This document shows positions 25,401 to 36,700 of a stretch of DNA of 64,000 nucleotides, one piece after another. The notes beneath the pieces were generated by a model. That model saw only the letters and a list, made by a program, of their open reading frames with translations. It was not told where the DNA came from and ran no database searches. The DNA is taken from assembly GCA_905250885.1 (NCBI GenBank), contig CAJNOQ010000074.1, positions 17,902 to 81,901 of the forward strand. Reading direction: 5' to 3'. Numbering within the stretch: the first letter of the stretch is position 1; each line of letters starts with the position of its first letter. This DNA is from Didymodactylos carnosus. Taxonomy: Eukaryota > Rotifera > Eurotatoria > Philodinida > Philodinidae. The position numbers and the translations under genes were made by a program.

Positions 25401-28400
25401 ACTTTTAAATGTGGCACATGTACAACGTGATTTTCTGAAAAACAAAATTTACACAATAAGAATTTGGCTTTAGTTTTTTCTTTTCTTTCTTTTTTTATCT
25501 TCGTATTTGTTTTTCAAATAATTTTTTTTTTTTTATAACTCGCGTTTATAAAAAGAGCAAAGGTAAAATGTGTATGCATTATGCCGAGATATATTGTTCG
25601 AGCAGATCGAAGAGAAAGAAAAAGCGAAAGGGAAAAAAGTAGATTTTTTTTCGTTTTTTTTATTATTATTGTATAATATTTTCTATTTGGTTATTACATG
25701 TGTCCTTCAGTTAGAACGCACATAGACTGTCGTTATTTTGTTGCCACTTCTGATTTATTTTTTATATTTTTCGAAGTACAAAAAAACAGTAAAAATACAG
25801 CACATTCACAATCGTGATCAGCCTGTGTATAGGAGTAAATTAAATGCATTTTGTACAGATATATTCTATATCTATTTGTTTGTGTAACAATAGTAGTAGT
25901 GATGAGGAGTATGCTGGCATGGGAAAGTGAAAAAAAAAGAAAGAACGAGAAAATTATTTTGGGTTTCCATTAGGATAAAATCTATCATAACATTCTATAT
26001 AGTGAGAGAAACAAGAAAAAAAAGAGAATCCGGTTATCGATAGGTTGTTTTTATTCTCTTCTTTTTTTTCCGGATAAATTATTTTTTGTAGTATTTTTGA
26101 AATACACTTTAATGTTTTAATCGTGATATTATTTGATAACCACAAGACATGTCTCTCGAAGATCAGCACGGAATTGATCCATCACAGGTGAGATGAGATT
26201 AACATCGATTAGAATTTTGTTCGTGTTCATATTCTTAGAGCTGAGAAATTATACAAAAAAGATAAATTATTGGTCTGAAAATTTTCAGTTAACTGTAAAA
26301 ATAGTCGATTTTCTGTTAATGCCTTGTTGCGGTTAGCGTGCGTCATAGTCAACAAAGATTGCAATAGACAGAATAAAATTTCAGACAAGAATTTGTATTT
26401 TTTGTCTCAGATTTGTTACATAATTTTTGTTCTTTTATTTTAGTCACCAATGTTGGATGAAAAAGTTGCCTATTCTGATAATAAATCACGTTTTAATCCG
26501 AGAGATTATTTTCCAGCAGCTTTGAAAGCACCCGATAAAAGTGTAAGTTTAGCATTCCATGTCATTTGTATCAAAACGATTGATAATCCTCTGAAATGTT
26601 TTGAGAAGAAAAAAACTTCGTTCAGTCACACGTATAAACAAGCATAAAGCCATCACAGCAGAACTGAATCTTTCCCTAAGTGAACTATAAATTGATAGAT
26701 CCTATGCTCTTAGTCTCAATAAATTTTATCTTCGCACTAATAACATTTTCGTTTTCTTTATTTAAGCAACCACCCAATGTATTGTTAGATGCCCGGTTTT
26801 ATACAATGAAGAAGACAGCAATGACACTATTGTGTCTTCTTATTATCATAATGACAAATTCTGTGCAATTAAAACATGTTTTGAAACTTGGAAGCGCAAA
26901 TCATTCATTTTATAGTACACAAGTAGCTCTTGGTGTTATATCTGTTCTAATGTGTGCATTGATAGGTAAGTAAACTTTTGATTTTTTGATTTTTTTTTTT
27001 CGAATTCTTTATCTCATCAATTTCGGCCTCATTTTCATTCATTATTAATATGCCACTGTTTAATCATTAATTTATAACTAATTAAAAATAGAAAATTATA
27101 AATAGATCAGCAATATTAGTTTTATACATTCATTCTATTAATGATTTTTTTTTTGAATGTATGAACATAAAAAAGAAACCTTGAATATCAAAATTTATGT
27201 AGACAACATCTGTGAAAATCAAATTTATCTCATTGTATTTGTCATTATTGTATGACACAATAACATATCAATAGATGATTTTTTTTTCTTTTTTTTTTTT
27301 ATTGTTGAATACAATAATTTAATAATGTTCGTAGATCAATGTTACGAATGTTACCATTAGTGCCACTATTTTATGTTTTAGGTAGAAAAAATATCACTCA
27401 TCTTTATTCGTCTCTAATATTTATTTTTTCTACCTTCTTTCTTTGGAAGAAATTTTAACGTTTTTCTGATTTCTACATCCTTTAAGAGATTTTTATTATC
27501 TCTATCCCTTAGGATTGATCACGTGTAATACCGGTTTACATTTCATAGTTTTAATCTATCTCATGCCACGACACTCTTACAAGTGACATATGACGTTTAT
27601 TATTCATAGTCAATCATATGAGATGTGTTCATTTTTTTATTTTATTTTTTGTTTCTTATGTTTTCTTTACAATTAAATATTGTTTTAGTGTATGAACTAC
27701 TCATGTGTGTTATAAAAACCGTTATAATTTAGTGTATTTGTAATCCTTTCGCTCCTCCCCTATTTTAGGATTAATTCAATTGTATTTGAGATTGTTTACT
27801 AACTATGAAACAACATCAAACGGCGTTAAAACACAAACGCGACAAGAACATATTATAAACATTCTACCTATGGCATTATTTATTCTATTATTTATATTTA
27901 ATACTATACTTTTTGGTTTCACAATTCGATGATTTCTTACATTGATATTGTACTGTGTGTGTATGTGTATGTGTAACGTAAATAAATGAAGAGTACTTCA
28001 TTAATTCGTTCCATTCCATAAAGTTCTTTTTTTTATACACCGTTTAATTTCTTTAATTATAAAAATTTCGAGATGAATTTTAAAAATTAAACTGTAGTTT
28101 ATATAATAAAATATTCTTAATTTAATGTCGTAGATGTTTGAAACAAAAAGTTGAATAGAAACTTTCTTATCATATAATTGTTGTTCAAATCATTGATAAA
28201 AGTATTGGCATTCCATTAATAAGAGATAAACAATGTCGACGACTAGTGTTAGTTATTTAGTCAATTTTTACATATTGAAATACTATATTTTTTTCTTAAT
28301 GCTTTTTTTTTTTCTTCCACAAATATATCCATCGTTGTTTAATAGTGTAACTGGTATGAATAATAAATAACAATGAAGTAAAATGCAAATTAGCAAATAT

Positions 28401-29939
28401 AAATATCTAATTGAATGTTTACTGACAATCAAAATTTTTTTACTTGACATTATGTGTAGAATTTTTATAAATAATAAAAATATTGAGAGAAAAATCACAT
28501 TTCTATTTGGTAAATTGATTCTTTTTCCATTCAATAGTCATTCTTTTTTTTTTTCTTCCATTATTATTTGATATTATACTTTCACTTGTTAATTCATAAA
28601 ATTATATCTAATTAATAATTCTTCTGTGTATTCTTAAATTTGTTTGTCTATTGTTGTGCTTGTTTGTTTGTTCATTTGGATAAAAAACATCTTTCTTTTT
28701 CTGTTGCAGGAATAATTTTAATGTATTCGATGCGGTGAGTGTCGATTCTTTCTGGCTATCTAAGTTAATTGTCAATATTAATATTTACTCATAATATTTT
28801 ATTATTCTAGTGTTGACTACAATGATCAATACAAACAACACAAACTGGATTATATTGACAATTGTGTTATGATATTACTTTTTATATTAGCTATATTCAA
28901 TATTTTCATATGTGCTTGCAGTTAATAATTAATACAGTTGTTTCCTATACGCAAACGAGGGAAAATTGATTGCTTCAGGAACAATATTTCATCGTTCTTT
29001 CTTTCTTTCTATCTATCCATCTATCTTTTTCTCTCGCTCTATATATCGAATAAGAAAAGAGATACATTCTATTCTATTCGAAAAATATGTTTAGTATAGA
29101 ATTTTTATATACATAAATACATATTACAAATACACACACAATTTTTGATATTATAATTAGATTGTAGTTTATTCTTTTTTTTTAATTTTAATTCATTTTT
29201 CTTCGAGGTTGAATGTTGTCTCAATTGCAAATATTTAATTACTTAGTAAAATAAGTATCTATGAACAGTATACCTTGTCATTTATGGTGGATTTTAGATA
29301 ATAACATCTATATGTGCTAATTTTGTTGGTGTCTACTTTCTTCTTTTTTCTTTTCTCTTTTTTTTTTTTTTATAGAATTTTTGTATTGTTTGGGAATGAT
29401 TTTTACATTTTATTTTTTTCGTGTTTCAATAGGTTTTAAAGGTTACAGTTATTTTAAATGTAACCTTATTTTCATATCTCAACTGAATAACTCTTTTGTT
29501 TTTGCTTCACAAACTGTACTCTGTTTCTATTGTTGAATGGTTTTTGTTTTTGTTTTTCTCTCTCAGTGAAATAAATAGGCTAAACGAATTATAATTAACA
29601 TTAACAAGAACTATCTATTTTATAAAATATTTTTAAAATTTAAAATCAAATAACAGCGCATAGTTTTATCTTATATTCGGTGGTGATTGAATGAAACTGA
29701 AGCCGCAATTGGTTCTAGAAAGGTCGGATAATTCATAGATCTTGAATAAGAATAAGAAATATTTAACTATGTTTTTTTTTTGTGTTATTCTAGGCTTTTA
29801 CTTGATGTATTTATTAACTTTAAATTACAATGATGTATACAAACAACGAAAATTGGACTTTTTATCAAATATTGGATTAATATTGTTGTTTTCATTATTT
29901 ATATTCAATATAGTTTTCGCTGTATTTCATTCAATTTAA
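22491..29939 (+). CDS. Ninjurin with alternative first and last exons
   Basis: Ninjurins are small membrane proteins; vertebrate NINJ1 polymerises to break the plasma membrane in lytic cell death, and fly ninjurins also act in adhesion and stress. Common exons are 26444-26542 and 26767-26965. The long first exon is 22491-22733 (81 codons, acidic and Ser/Pro-rich). The shared core reads NVLLDARFYTMKK, then helix residues with SVQLKHVL, then the first membrane helix ending in MCALIG at a phase-1 donor. Three downstream terminal units accept this phase: 27769-27932 (A), 28710-28734 plus 28811-28925 (B), and 29794-29939 (C). Each supplies the second membrane helix. With the long first exon the products are 234, 226 and 228 residues. 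Unit C carries KLDFLSN, like NINJ1 KLDFLNN. Which isoforms are made is inferred from the sequence only. Confidence 0.9.
22734..26148 (+). other. Ninjurin intron 1
   Basis: A 3.4-kb stretch between the two candidate first exons. It holds a hAT-type MITE at 23561-23948 and AT-rich DNA otherwise. A second promoter probably lies near its 3' end, ahead of the short alternative first exon. I see no other coding sequence. Confidence 0.5.
23561..23948. mobile_element. Non-autonomous hAT-type MITE (388 bp)
   Basis: The ends are CAGAGTTGGAA and its complement (TTCCAGCTCTG), with one mismatch. The element is flanked by a perfect 8-bp duplication, ATATAAAT, at 23553-23560 and 23949-23956. Eight-base duplications and CAG-starting ends are typical of hAT transposons. 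The interior repeats ACCGGT-like motifs near both ends and encodes nothing. Its position makes it an insertion in ninjurin intron 1. Confidence 0.87.
26149..26187 (+). CDS. Ninjurin alternative short first exon
   Basis: ATG at 26149 opens 13 codons (MSLEDQHGIDPSQ) and ends in CAG|GTGAGA at 26188. The phase is 0, the same as the long first exon, so it can join exon 26444-26542. With terminal unit A it would give a 166-residue protein, close to NINJ1 size. A separate promoter within intron 1 is implied. There is no transcript evidence here, and a chance short frame is possible. Confidence 0.6.
27769..27932 (+). CDS. Ninjurin terminal exon A
   Basis: A TATTTTAG acceptor precedes 54 codons plus stop, entered in phase 1 to complete a Gly codon. 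It encodes GLIQLYLRLF, a polar loop, then the hydrophobic helix LPMALFILLFIFN. It lacks the KLDF motif found in units B and C and in vertebrate ninjurin, so it is the divergent version. AATAAA lies 49 nt after the stop, so it can serve as a true last exon. Confidence 0.8.
27981..27986 (+). terminator. Polyadenylation signal for ninjurin exon A
   Basis: Canonical AATAAA about 49 nt downstream of the exon A stop codon, supporting transcript ending before units B and C. Confidence 0.55.
28710..28925 (+). CDS. Ninjurin terminal unit B (two exons)
   Basis: Exon B1 (28710-28734) follows CTGTTGCAG in phase 1 and encodes GIILMYSMR. A 76-nt intron leads to B2 (28811-28925), encoding VDYNDQYKQHKLDYIDN, a hydrophobic helix and a Cys-containing end. 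The junction falls within an Arg codon. The motif order matches unit C, so B and C look like tandem duplicates. B has either gained this intron, or A and C have lost it. The nearest canonical AATAAA is at 29570, about 645 nt downstream. Confidence 0.85.
28996..29030. repeat. Tetranucleotide microsatellite
   Basis: Runs of TTTC followed by ATCT/ATCC units lie just after ninjurin unit B. A simple repeat in its 3' UTR. Confidence 0.7.
29794..29939 (+). CDS. Ninjurin terminal exon C
   Basis: A GTTATTCTAG acceptor precedes a phase-1 exon of 48 codons plus stop. It encodes GFYLMYLL, then NYNDVYKQRKLDFLSN, then a hydrophobic helix ending in AVFHSI. KLDFLSN and the helix align with the second membrane helix of NINJ1, so this is the most canonical of the three ends. 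AATAAA lies at 29981. Confidence 0.87.
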
Positions 29940-29980
29940 TATCATCATTTATTATTACTAAATTAGATATGATCTCAATT

Positions 29981-29986
29981 AATAAA
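29981..29986 (+). terminator. Polyadenylation signal for ninjurin exon C
   Basis: Canonical AATAAA about 42 nt after the exon C stop codon; the distal end of the ninjurin transcription unit. Confidence 0.55.
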
Positions 29987-31104
29987 CAAATTGAACATTA
30001 CATATAGACGAAAGAAAAGTTATTCTGCTGTTGTAGATTAGTATCTAAGTAATTCTTTTTTGGGATATATATATATATATCTATATATATATATATATAT
30101 AGTTTTAATATTCTTGGATATTGGTTACCATTGTTAACTCTTCCTTCAAAAACATATTGCTTGTTTTATCAAAGAAAAAGTAATTCAATAACTTATCTCT
30201 CTCATGTTTCTCATGTGTATTTAGTTCGTCATTTTTCTTATCTTTCCAAACTTCTTCGTTTTTGGTGAATTAAGTCATCCTCGTGCAAGCAAGCATATAT
30301 TTCCAGCAATTTTGTTACAATCCGGTTCTTTTCATTATTCTATGCATACTACTATTCCTATTTACTATTTCATCTTTTTTTCTTTTTTTTTTTTTGGTCT
30401 ATGTATAGAATTTATAGTGAACATCTTTTTCATCATATAGAGAATGCAATTGCAGCACTTTTTTTCTTTATGTTGTAGATCTATAATTTTACTCTTTTTA
30501 CCTTGTTAATCACAATTTTTTCTCTCGAAATAAAATTTATAATTATACATTTATCCTTGAAACATACGGTGTCAGAAATTTCATGAAAAGCCATCTCTTA
30601 AGCATACAATGTTCATTAGACTAGAAATTATGAAGAACTTAGAATAACTAGCGCGCTGGTTATTCAGAAGGGAGATTAAAAAGTCTGCTTACTTCAAAAG
30701 AGTTTTTCTTCTAATTTTTAAAAAAAAAAATAATTAATTTTCTTAATCTCATACAACCAAAGTAAGTTAAGTGTAAGTAATTCATTGTGGTAGTTTCTCA
30801 ATCAAAGCTAAGTATCGATCACTATTTAGAAATTAAATAAACACAGTGATCACCATTTGACTCGATTTGATGAAGAATCGATAATCAACCAATCAGAAAG
30901 TCTTGGGATTCTTTTTTGCTAAATGTTTTCGTTTTATCCGTTGACAATGAATAAAAACGATTACATTATGATCTTATTTATGTCTAAGCATCGAAGCAGC
31001 AGCTGCTTATAGTGGCTGTTTTAGAATAGAAAGACAACAATATTACAAAATAAGATCGATGCTTAAAACGTATGGGACGGTGAAATCGAGAAAAAAAAGT
31101 TCTA
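29987..31104. other. Spacer with AT microsatellite
   Basis: An (AT)n microsatellite interrupted by one C lies at about 30065-30101. No coding sequence was recognised. A short inverted pair around ATCGATGCTTA occurs near 30985 and 31050. Confidence 0.5.
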
Positions 31105-32029
31105 TATTAATTTTGTTTTTGATATAGTATTGCGATGGAATATCCTGGAGACGTTTTTGTTTTAGAAAGAGCAAAGTGTTTAAGTACAAAAATATATAAA
31201 AGTGTTTAATCGAAAATGTTTCTTGGAGGCCACAAAAACCTTAGAACAAAGGGCACCGAAAAACTATTCTGCAACTTCGGTTCCAATTTTTTCATTCAAA
31301 TATATTTGATTGATCCTTTTCATTTACCGAATTTCGGTGTTTCCGAGCACAATATATATGAGTACACGAGACTGGTTCCATATAATATATATGAGCATGA
31401 CGAAGGTTTTCGTGTGATATTAAAAATATTGGTCGTGGGTACAAGAGACTGAATAGGAGACAGTTTGATTAAAAATTTAATTTGAGGTTTACAACGCTTT
31501 TGTCATATAATTTCACAGAGTAGCTGTGTTCTATTTCAAATAATATCATTTTGTATTAGGGACTTAATAAGCTTTGTTTTTCATGTAAAGTAAAATTTCT
31601 GGTAACTTTTCGCTCGGAGTAGAATTTATTTTTTCGACTACGATCGATAGTGATGAAAAATCAGTGACACCGTAAGATATTTTAGAAGCGTTCATTTCGA
31701 TCGTTACAAAGCACGCAGAAAATTTGTTGTTGTGCAGCAACAGTGACCTATCCTTACATTATGAAGTCTCATATAAAACAAGTAAAAACATAATCCTTCC
31801 TACTGGATGAATTTTTCTAAATTCGAAAAGATTGCAGAACAATTTTTCGGTGCCCTTTGTTCTAAGATTTTTGTGGCTTCCAAGAAACATTTTCGATTAA
31901 ACACTTTTATATATTTTTGTACTTAAACACTTTTATATATTTTTGTACTTAAACACTTTGCTCTTTCTAAAACAAAAACGTCTCCAGGATATTCCATCGC
32001 AACACTATATCAAAAACAAAAAAATTAAT
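31105..32029. repeat. Inverted-repeat element, about 925 bp
   Basis: The left arm 31105-31280 and right arm 31828-32029 are reverse complements with few changes; both contain GCGATGGAATATCCTGGAGA or its complement. The right arm has gained an exact 26-bp tandem duplication (unit with ACTTTTATATATTTTTGTAC, near 31903-31954). The centre has no recognised protein. The layout suits a non-autonomous DNA transposon or foldback element. Confidence 0.78.
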
Positions 32030-33776
32030 GCAGGACTTTTGCCTGTATCGCAAAATGGCCTCTGAACGGTGAGAATCATCCAGACTCTTTATTTCTCCTG
32101 GTTTAGCCGCACGGTCTGGGACTTTTTGGGAGTTCCAGGACTAGTATGAAATCACATATTCGAACTCCCATAACAATTGGACATAGGAACCTAGTGGAAC
32201 TGATAAATTTGTGACTCACTCGAAATCGATCCAAAACACTTAAAACAGTCAAAATATTATTTTCAACTAAACTAAATTTTCACTAGGTTTCTGAAATTTT
32301 TCATGAGAACAAACCTTGTCATGAGTCTCAGCGTGATCAATAGTCCATGTTTCAGCTGTTATGGACTTTTGGACATATGATTTCTACCAGTGTTTTCTGT
32401 CAGGAAATAATGCAATGAAATCGCCTCTTTCGAATGACGAAAATCACAGGTCTCTTTTCATCTTCAGTCAAAAATTATACAAAAATCAACCAGTGCTATA
32501 ACTTTTTTGAATAAATAGGATTTCTTCAGTAGGTTCATGAAATAAGCAATCAAGTAAGCTAAGCCAAGCCCTCCCTTCTAAGAAATACGAAACTTTATAT
32601 ATAAAGTTAATATGGAGATGAGCACTACTTTGGATAGATCGGAGTATCTACTCTTAAAATCTATGCTGTTTTTGATCAAACGAAGGTTTGTATTTTAATA
32701 TGGTTTTTGTGAAGCCCCCAAAAATTTGATTTTTTAAAAAATACCCTGTTCTACACAAATATACTGCATAAAATAGATTATATAGATACTGTATTGAAAG
32801 CAAATAGTTTTGAATAAATAGTTTGAGATATCTCTCAGATCAAACTTTATAATACTTCTAACAAATCCTTAAAACATATGCTATATTGGTGCCATTTTAT
32901 ATAAAAAACGACTTTTTTTGCTTTTCAAGTTTCTGCAAAGCTTTTCACTGTTTCACGTCATCGTAGAGTAGAGATTTTCTTGTTCTACCGCGTTCTGTCA
33001 AAAATTCGATAAAAGTTAAGAGATATAAAGGCAAATATTCCATTATATTCATATTTCATCATGAATAACGTTACACGACGATTTCGTCAATATCAGATGT
33101 AATTCGTCGAAAATATTTCTAGAGGCAGAGAAAAGGACGTAACAATGTTGTTACAAGCGTTTTTAAATACGAAATTGCTATCGTAATCATTGTCTTGTTG
33201 AAATAGTTCCACATCACAAAAACCATCGCTTAATTTCAACTGACGTCAGCAAAGTTTTAATATTAAACAAAATGAACTGTTGCTGTTAAAGCAATCAAGT
33301 TGATCTGTGATCCATTCACTTTTCAAAAACAGATAAAAGAGGAATGAAAATAGAATAAAAAAGAAAGGTTAGCAAGTACTCCCGTACACGCGGATCACCG
33401 TAGCGCTGGACAATCATCAGACTAGAAAGTGTGACTGGAATTCAGAAGAAAAAGGATCGCCTTTATAATATATGTGACAATGACAGATATTGTTTATAAA
33501 ATATTCTATTCTATTTATTCACAAATGTATAAACTAATTGATTTCCCTGTTCTGTCACCAAAAAAGATAAGTGTGGATAGATCGAAATAAGAAACTAGAA
33601 AAGTTCTACCATCATGGTAAAAAGATCAGTTCCACAAAAAAAAAAAAAACGTTAATAAAACAGTAGAATCTGAAAAAGATTTTAGAAAACAAATTCTATA
33701 TACAATATGGAAAAAGTTTTATTAAGAATTTTATTACCTGAGATAAAAGTGTATGAAAAGATTGCAAATAAGTATT
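32030..33776. other. Spacer before CEP78 3' end
   Basis: No gene was recognised. A minus-strand AATAAA (TTTATT at 33730-33735) lies just past the CEP78 stop. The rest is AT-rich sequence of unknown origin, possibly old transposon DNA. Confidence 0.4.
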
Positions 33777-36700
33777 TTAATCACCATCAATATTTTCATC
33801 ATCGATAGTTGACGGCGAAGATACTTGAGATAAAAGATGTTTGTTATTGTTATCTGAAGATATCGCTCGTTCTTGTTTAGGTATAGTTGTATTAATAGCT
33901 CGAGTTCGATTTTGCTGTTCATTCAAAATATTTGACAATTGAGTTCGATGATTTTGATCATTTTCACTATTTTGACTCACCAAATTCTCATTTATTTTTG
34001 ACTGAGATTTTGTATCAGTGTGTGAAACGTGACTATTATAGAATGTTTGATGGTGCTCATCATGACCCACGGTTGCTGCTGAATCACGTAATTCGTTAAA
34101 CGACAACATTGGATCAGTGGCATCATCAAGTCCAGCCATCGTTATTAATTGACCCAATCTAAACGATAGAAATAACTTGATTAGATTGTTTTGAAACCTT
34201 TTTGGTATCTCTCGCCGTGAGATAAATAAACTAAACGAGATACCTTTTGAAAAGGTATAGTGTCATTTCTTACCGTTTTGATCTTAAAAAGTCTAAAAAT
34301 TTCTGAAATTTTTGAAATGTACTTTCAACAACTTCACAGAAACGATCTTGTTGACGTTGTGCAACACCATTTTGTATTAGGATCTGAAACAAAAAAGAAT
34401 GTCTCTTGATAAAACATTCCCAATAATGTATCTTAATTGTACCTTTTGAAGTTGATCTTCAAGTTGTCGTCTTGCCTGTCGTTCTTCTTTTAACCTATTT
34501 TCTAAATGTTGTATTTTAGTCTGAAAATTAAGAAAAAGATCGTCAGTTTTATGAGCTCGAGTAGAATACGATAGAATATTCACATTTGGATGGTCTCTAA
34601 TTGGAAGTCGAGGTGTGTGATGGTAATTATGATCTCCACCAGCATAAATTGACTCTTCTGATGAATGAAATGATTTTATATTTGCTCTTGGTGGATAACC
34701 CCTTAAATATAAGCACAAGTTAGTAGAAAAAACGAATTTGTATTCAGCTTAACTTTACGGTAATCGACTTGCTCTTGCAGCTGATCGCCACGGTACATGA
34801 GGTTCAGTCGAAACCGAACCTGTTGATTTGCTTCGCTGCAATTTTGATGGATTTAATGATTTGTAAAATTGGTGTGGGGGTGTTGGTGTTGGCTTTCTCG
34901 TATTTACATTATTTCCATATGCATTCGTTATCATTGTGGTTCCATTATTCATACTTTGAATAGATATTTTGCTAGAAGGACGCTTTGGTGAATCTAATTT
35001 GGACCATTTGTACTGGGAGAAAACAAGCAGATAACGTGAGAATAAATTAGTAAGACATCAATTACCATTTCATACCTCACATCGATCATCGCCACAATTG
35101 ATAAGTAATTGTTCAACAAGTTTTTCTATCGTATCTCGATCAACTAAACTATTATTTCGAATGTCAATAATGTGAATAATACTATTTAATTTAGTTGATT
35201 CAAGAAATGCTTTCGCACCGGTTGTTGACACTGAACAGTCTTGAAGGTCAAGTGCTAAAATCAAACACTTTTAGTATGATTAATTTACCTATATAATCTA
35301 TTTATTATTATTAAATTCCTTCACATATACAAGCGTTTTTCTTTTTTTTGTTGACGAATTCTATAAATACCTTTTATCCATAAATCTTCTTTTAAAATAT
35401 CGGCTAAATAACCTGCTCCTTTGTCACCAATGAGTGGATTTTGATTTATTGTAATACGTCTTAATCCAGACATATGATCTAAGGTTGGATTTTGATACCG
35501 TAAACTTTCTTGCCATACACAATTCTAAAAAATAAAAACTATTATACAAAAATTTAATCAGAGAAAAATCGAACTTACATGACGTCGAAATCCTTGTTGC
35601 TAGAAAGAGAAGGAGAAGAAGCGTTATTAGACTTCCCAAGCAAAATCACCTATGGGAAAAATGTAGATACATTTCATTTGTAATTAGACGATGCACTAGT
35701 TGTTATCTAGATTACTAGTTGGAAAAGAGACTTTTAACTCGATGCGTCTGTATGTGCAACTAGCAACAGTAAAATTGAGCAATTATCGGTATACTTTTCA
35801 TTGTATCTTTTTATCATAAAATATATAAAGTCACATTATTAGTACTAACTTATATCATATGTATCTCTAAGAGCGTGCCGTAAGATTGAGACCTCTTCTA
35901 ATTAAAACTGACATAAAATTAAAGAAGATGAATACAGTGCTGACTGATATTATATCAGTTGCAATCTTAAACGAGTTTAGAGTCTGATTTATGCTTTGAA
36001 ACTAAGCGATTTTATGCCTTTTCATAAAATTATCTCATATTTTCATTAGTATAGTATCGCTGACAATCTAACAATGTGGTTTATAATTAAGTATAAAAAA
36101 GAAAATGCATTTAACCATCATCCAATTATTAACGGTTTCTCTTTTTTCAAAAATCAAAGTAATCAGTATTCTCTCTCTTTTTGTGATTGAGGTTGACGAT
36201 CACTAATTTCAATTGTTGGAATCCAATAAATCTTTAATATATTTCATGAATAATATAAGCAAAAAAATCTAAATGTGAATTCTGTCTTAACATGCAACAT
36301 CATCATCAATATGTGAACAAAAAAAGGAAAAACTATATATATATTATTATTTTCACGTATTCACATCATTCTTTTTTTTCTCCTGCTTAACACATAATGG
36401 CAATGATACCAAACTGTAATACTATTTTGTGAGGTGACCCTAACCATGGTGATATTTATGATCAATCAAACCGTTCTATCACCAACTTCAACAACAGATT
36501 TATTATTTACTGGTGGACGATTAACAGCTATTCTGAGTCTATTTTTTATTCTAATATTAATTTTAATCGTTATATTTCTGATTTTATTTCAACAACGAAA
36601 TAATAGTGTTTATGATGAACAAGAACTTAAAAATGAGTCAAATGACGATATAACGGCAGATGAACGAAAATCAATTGAACTTGAACGTGTTCGAAAATAT

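Noticed and set aside
34755-34963. Plus-strand frame opposite CEP78 exon 9
   Set aside because: Antisense shadow of a well supported coding exon.
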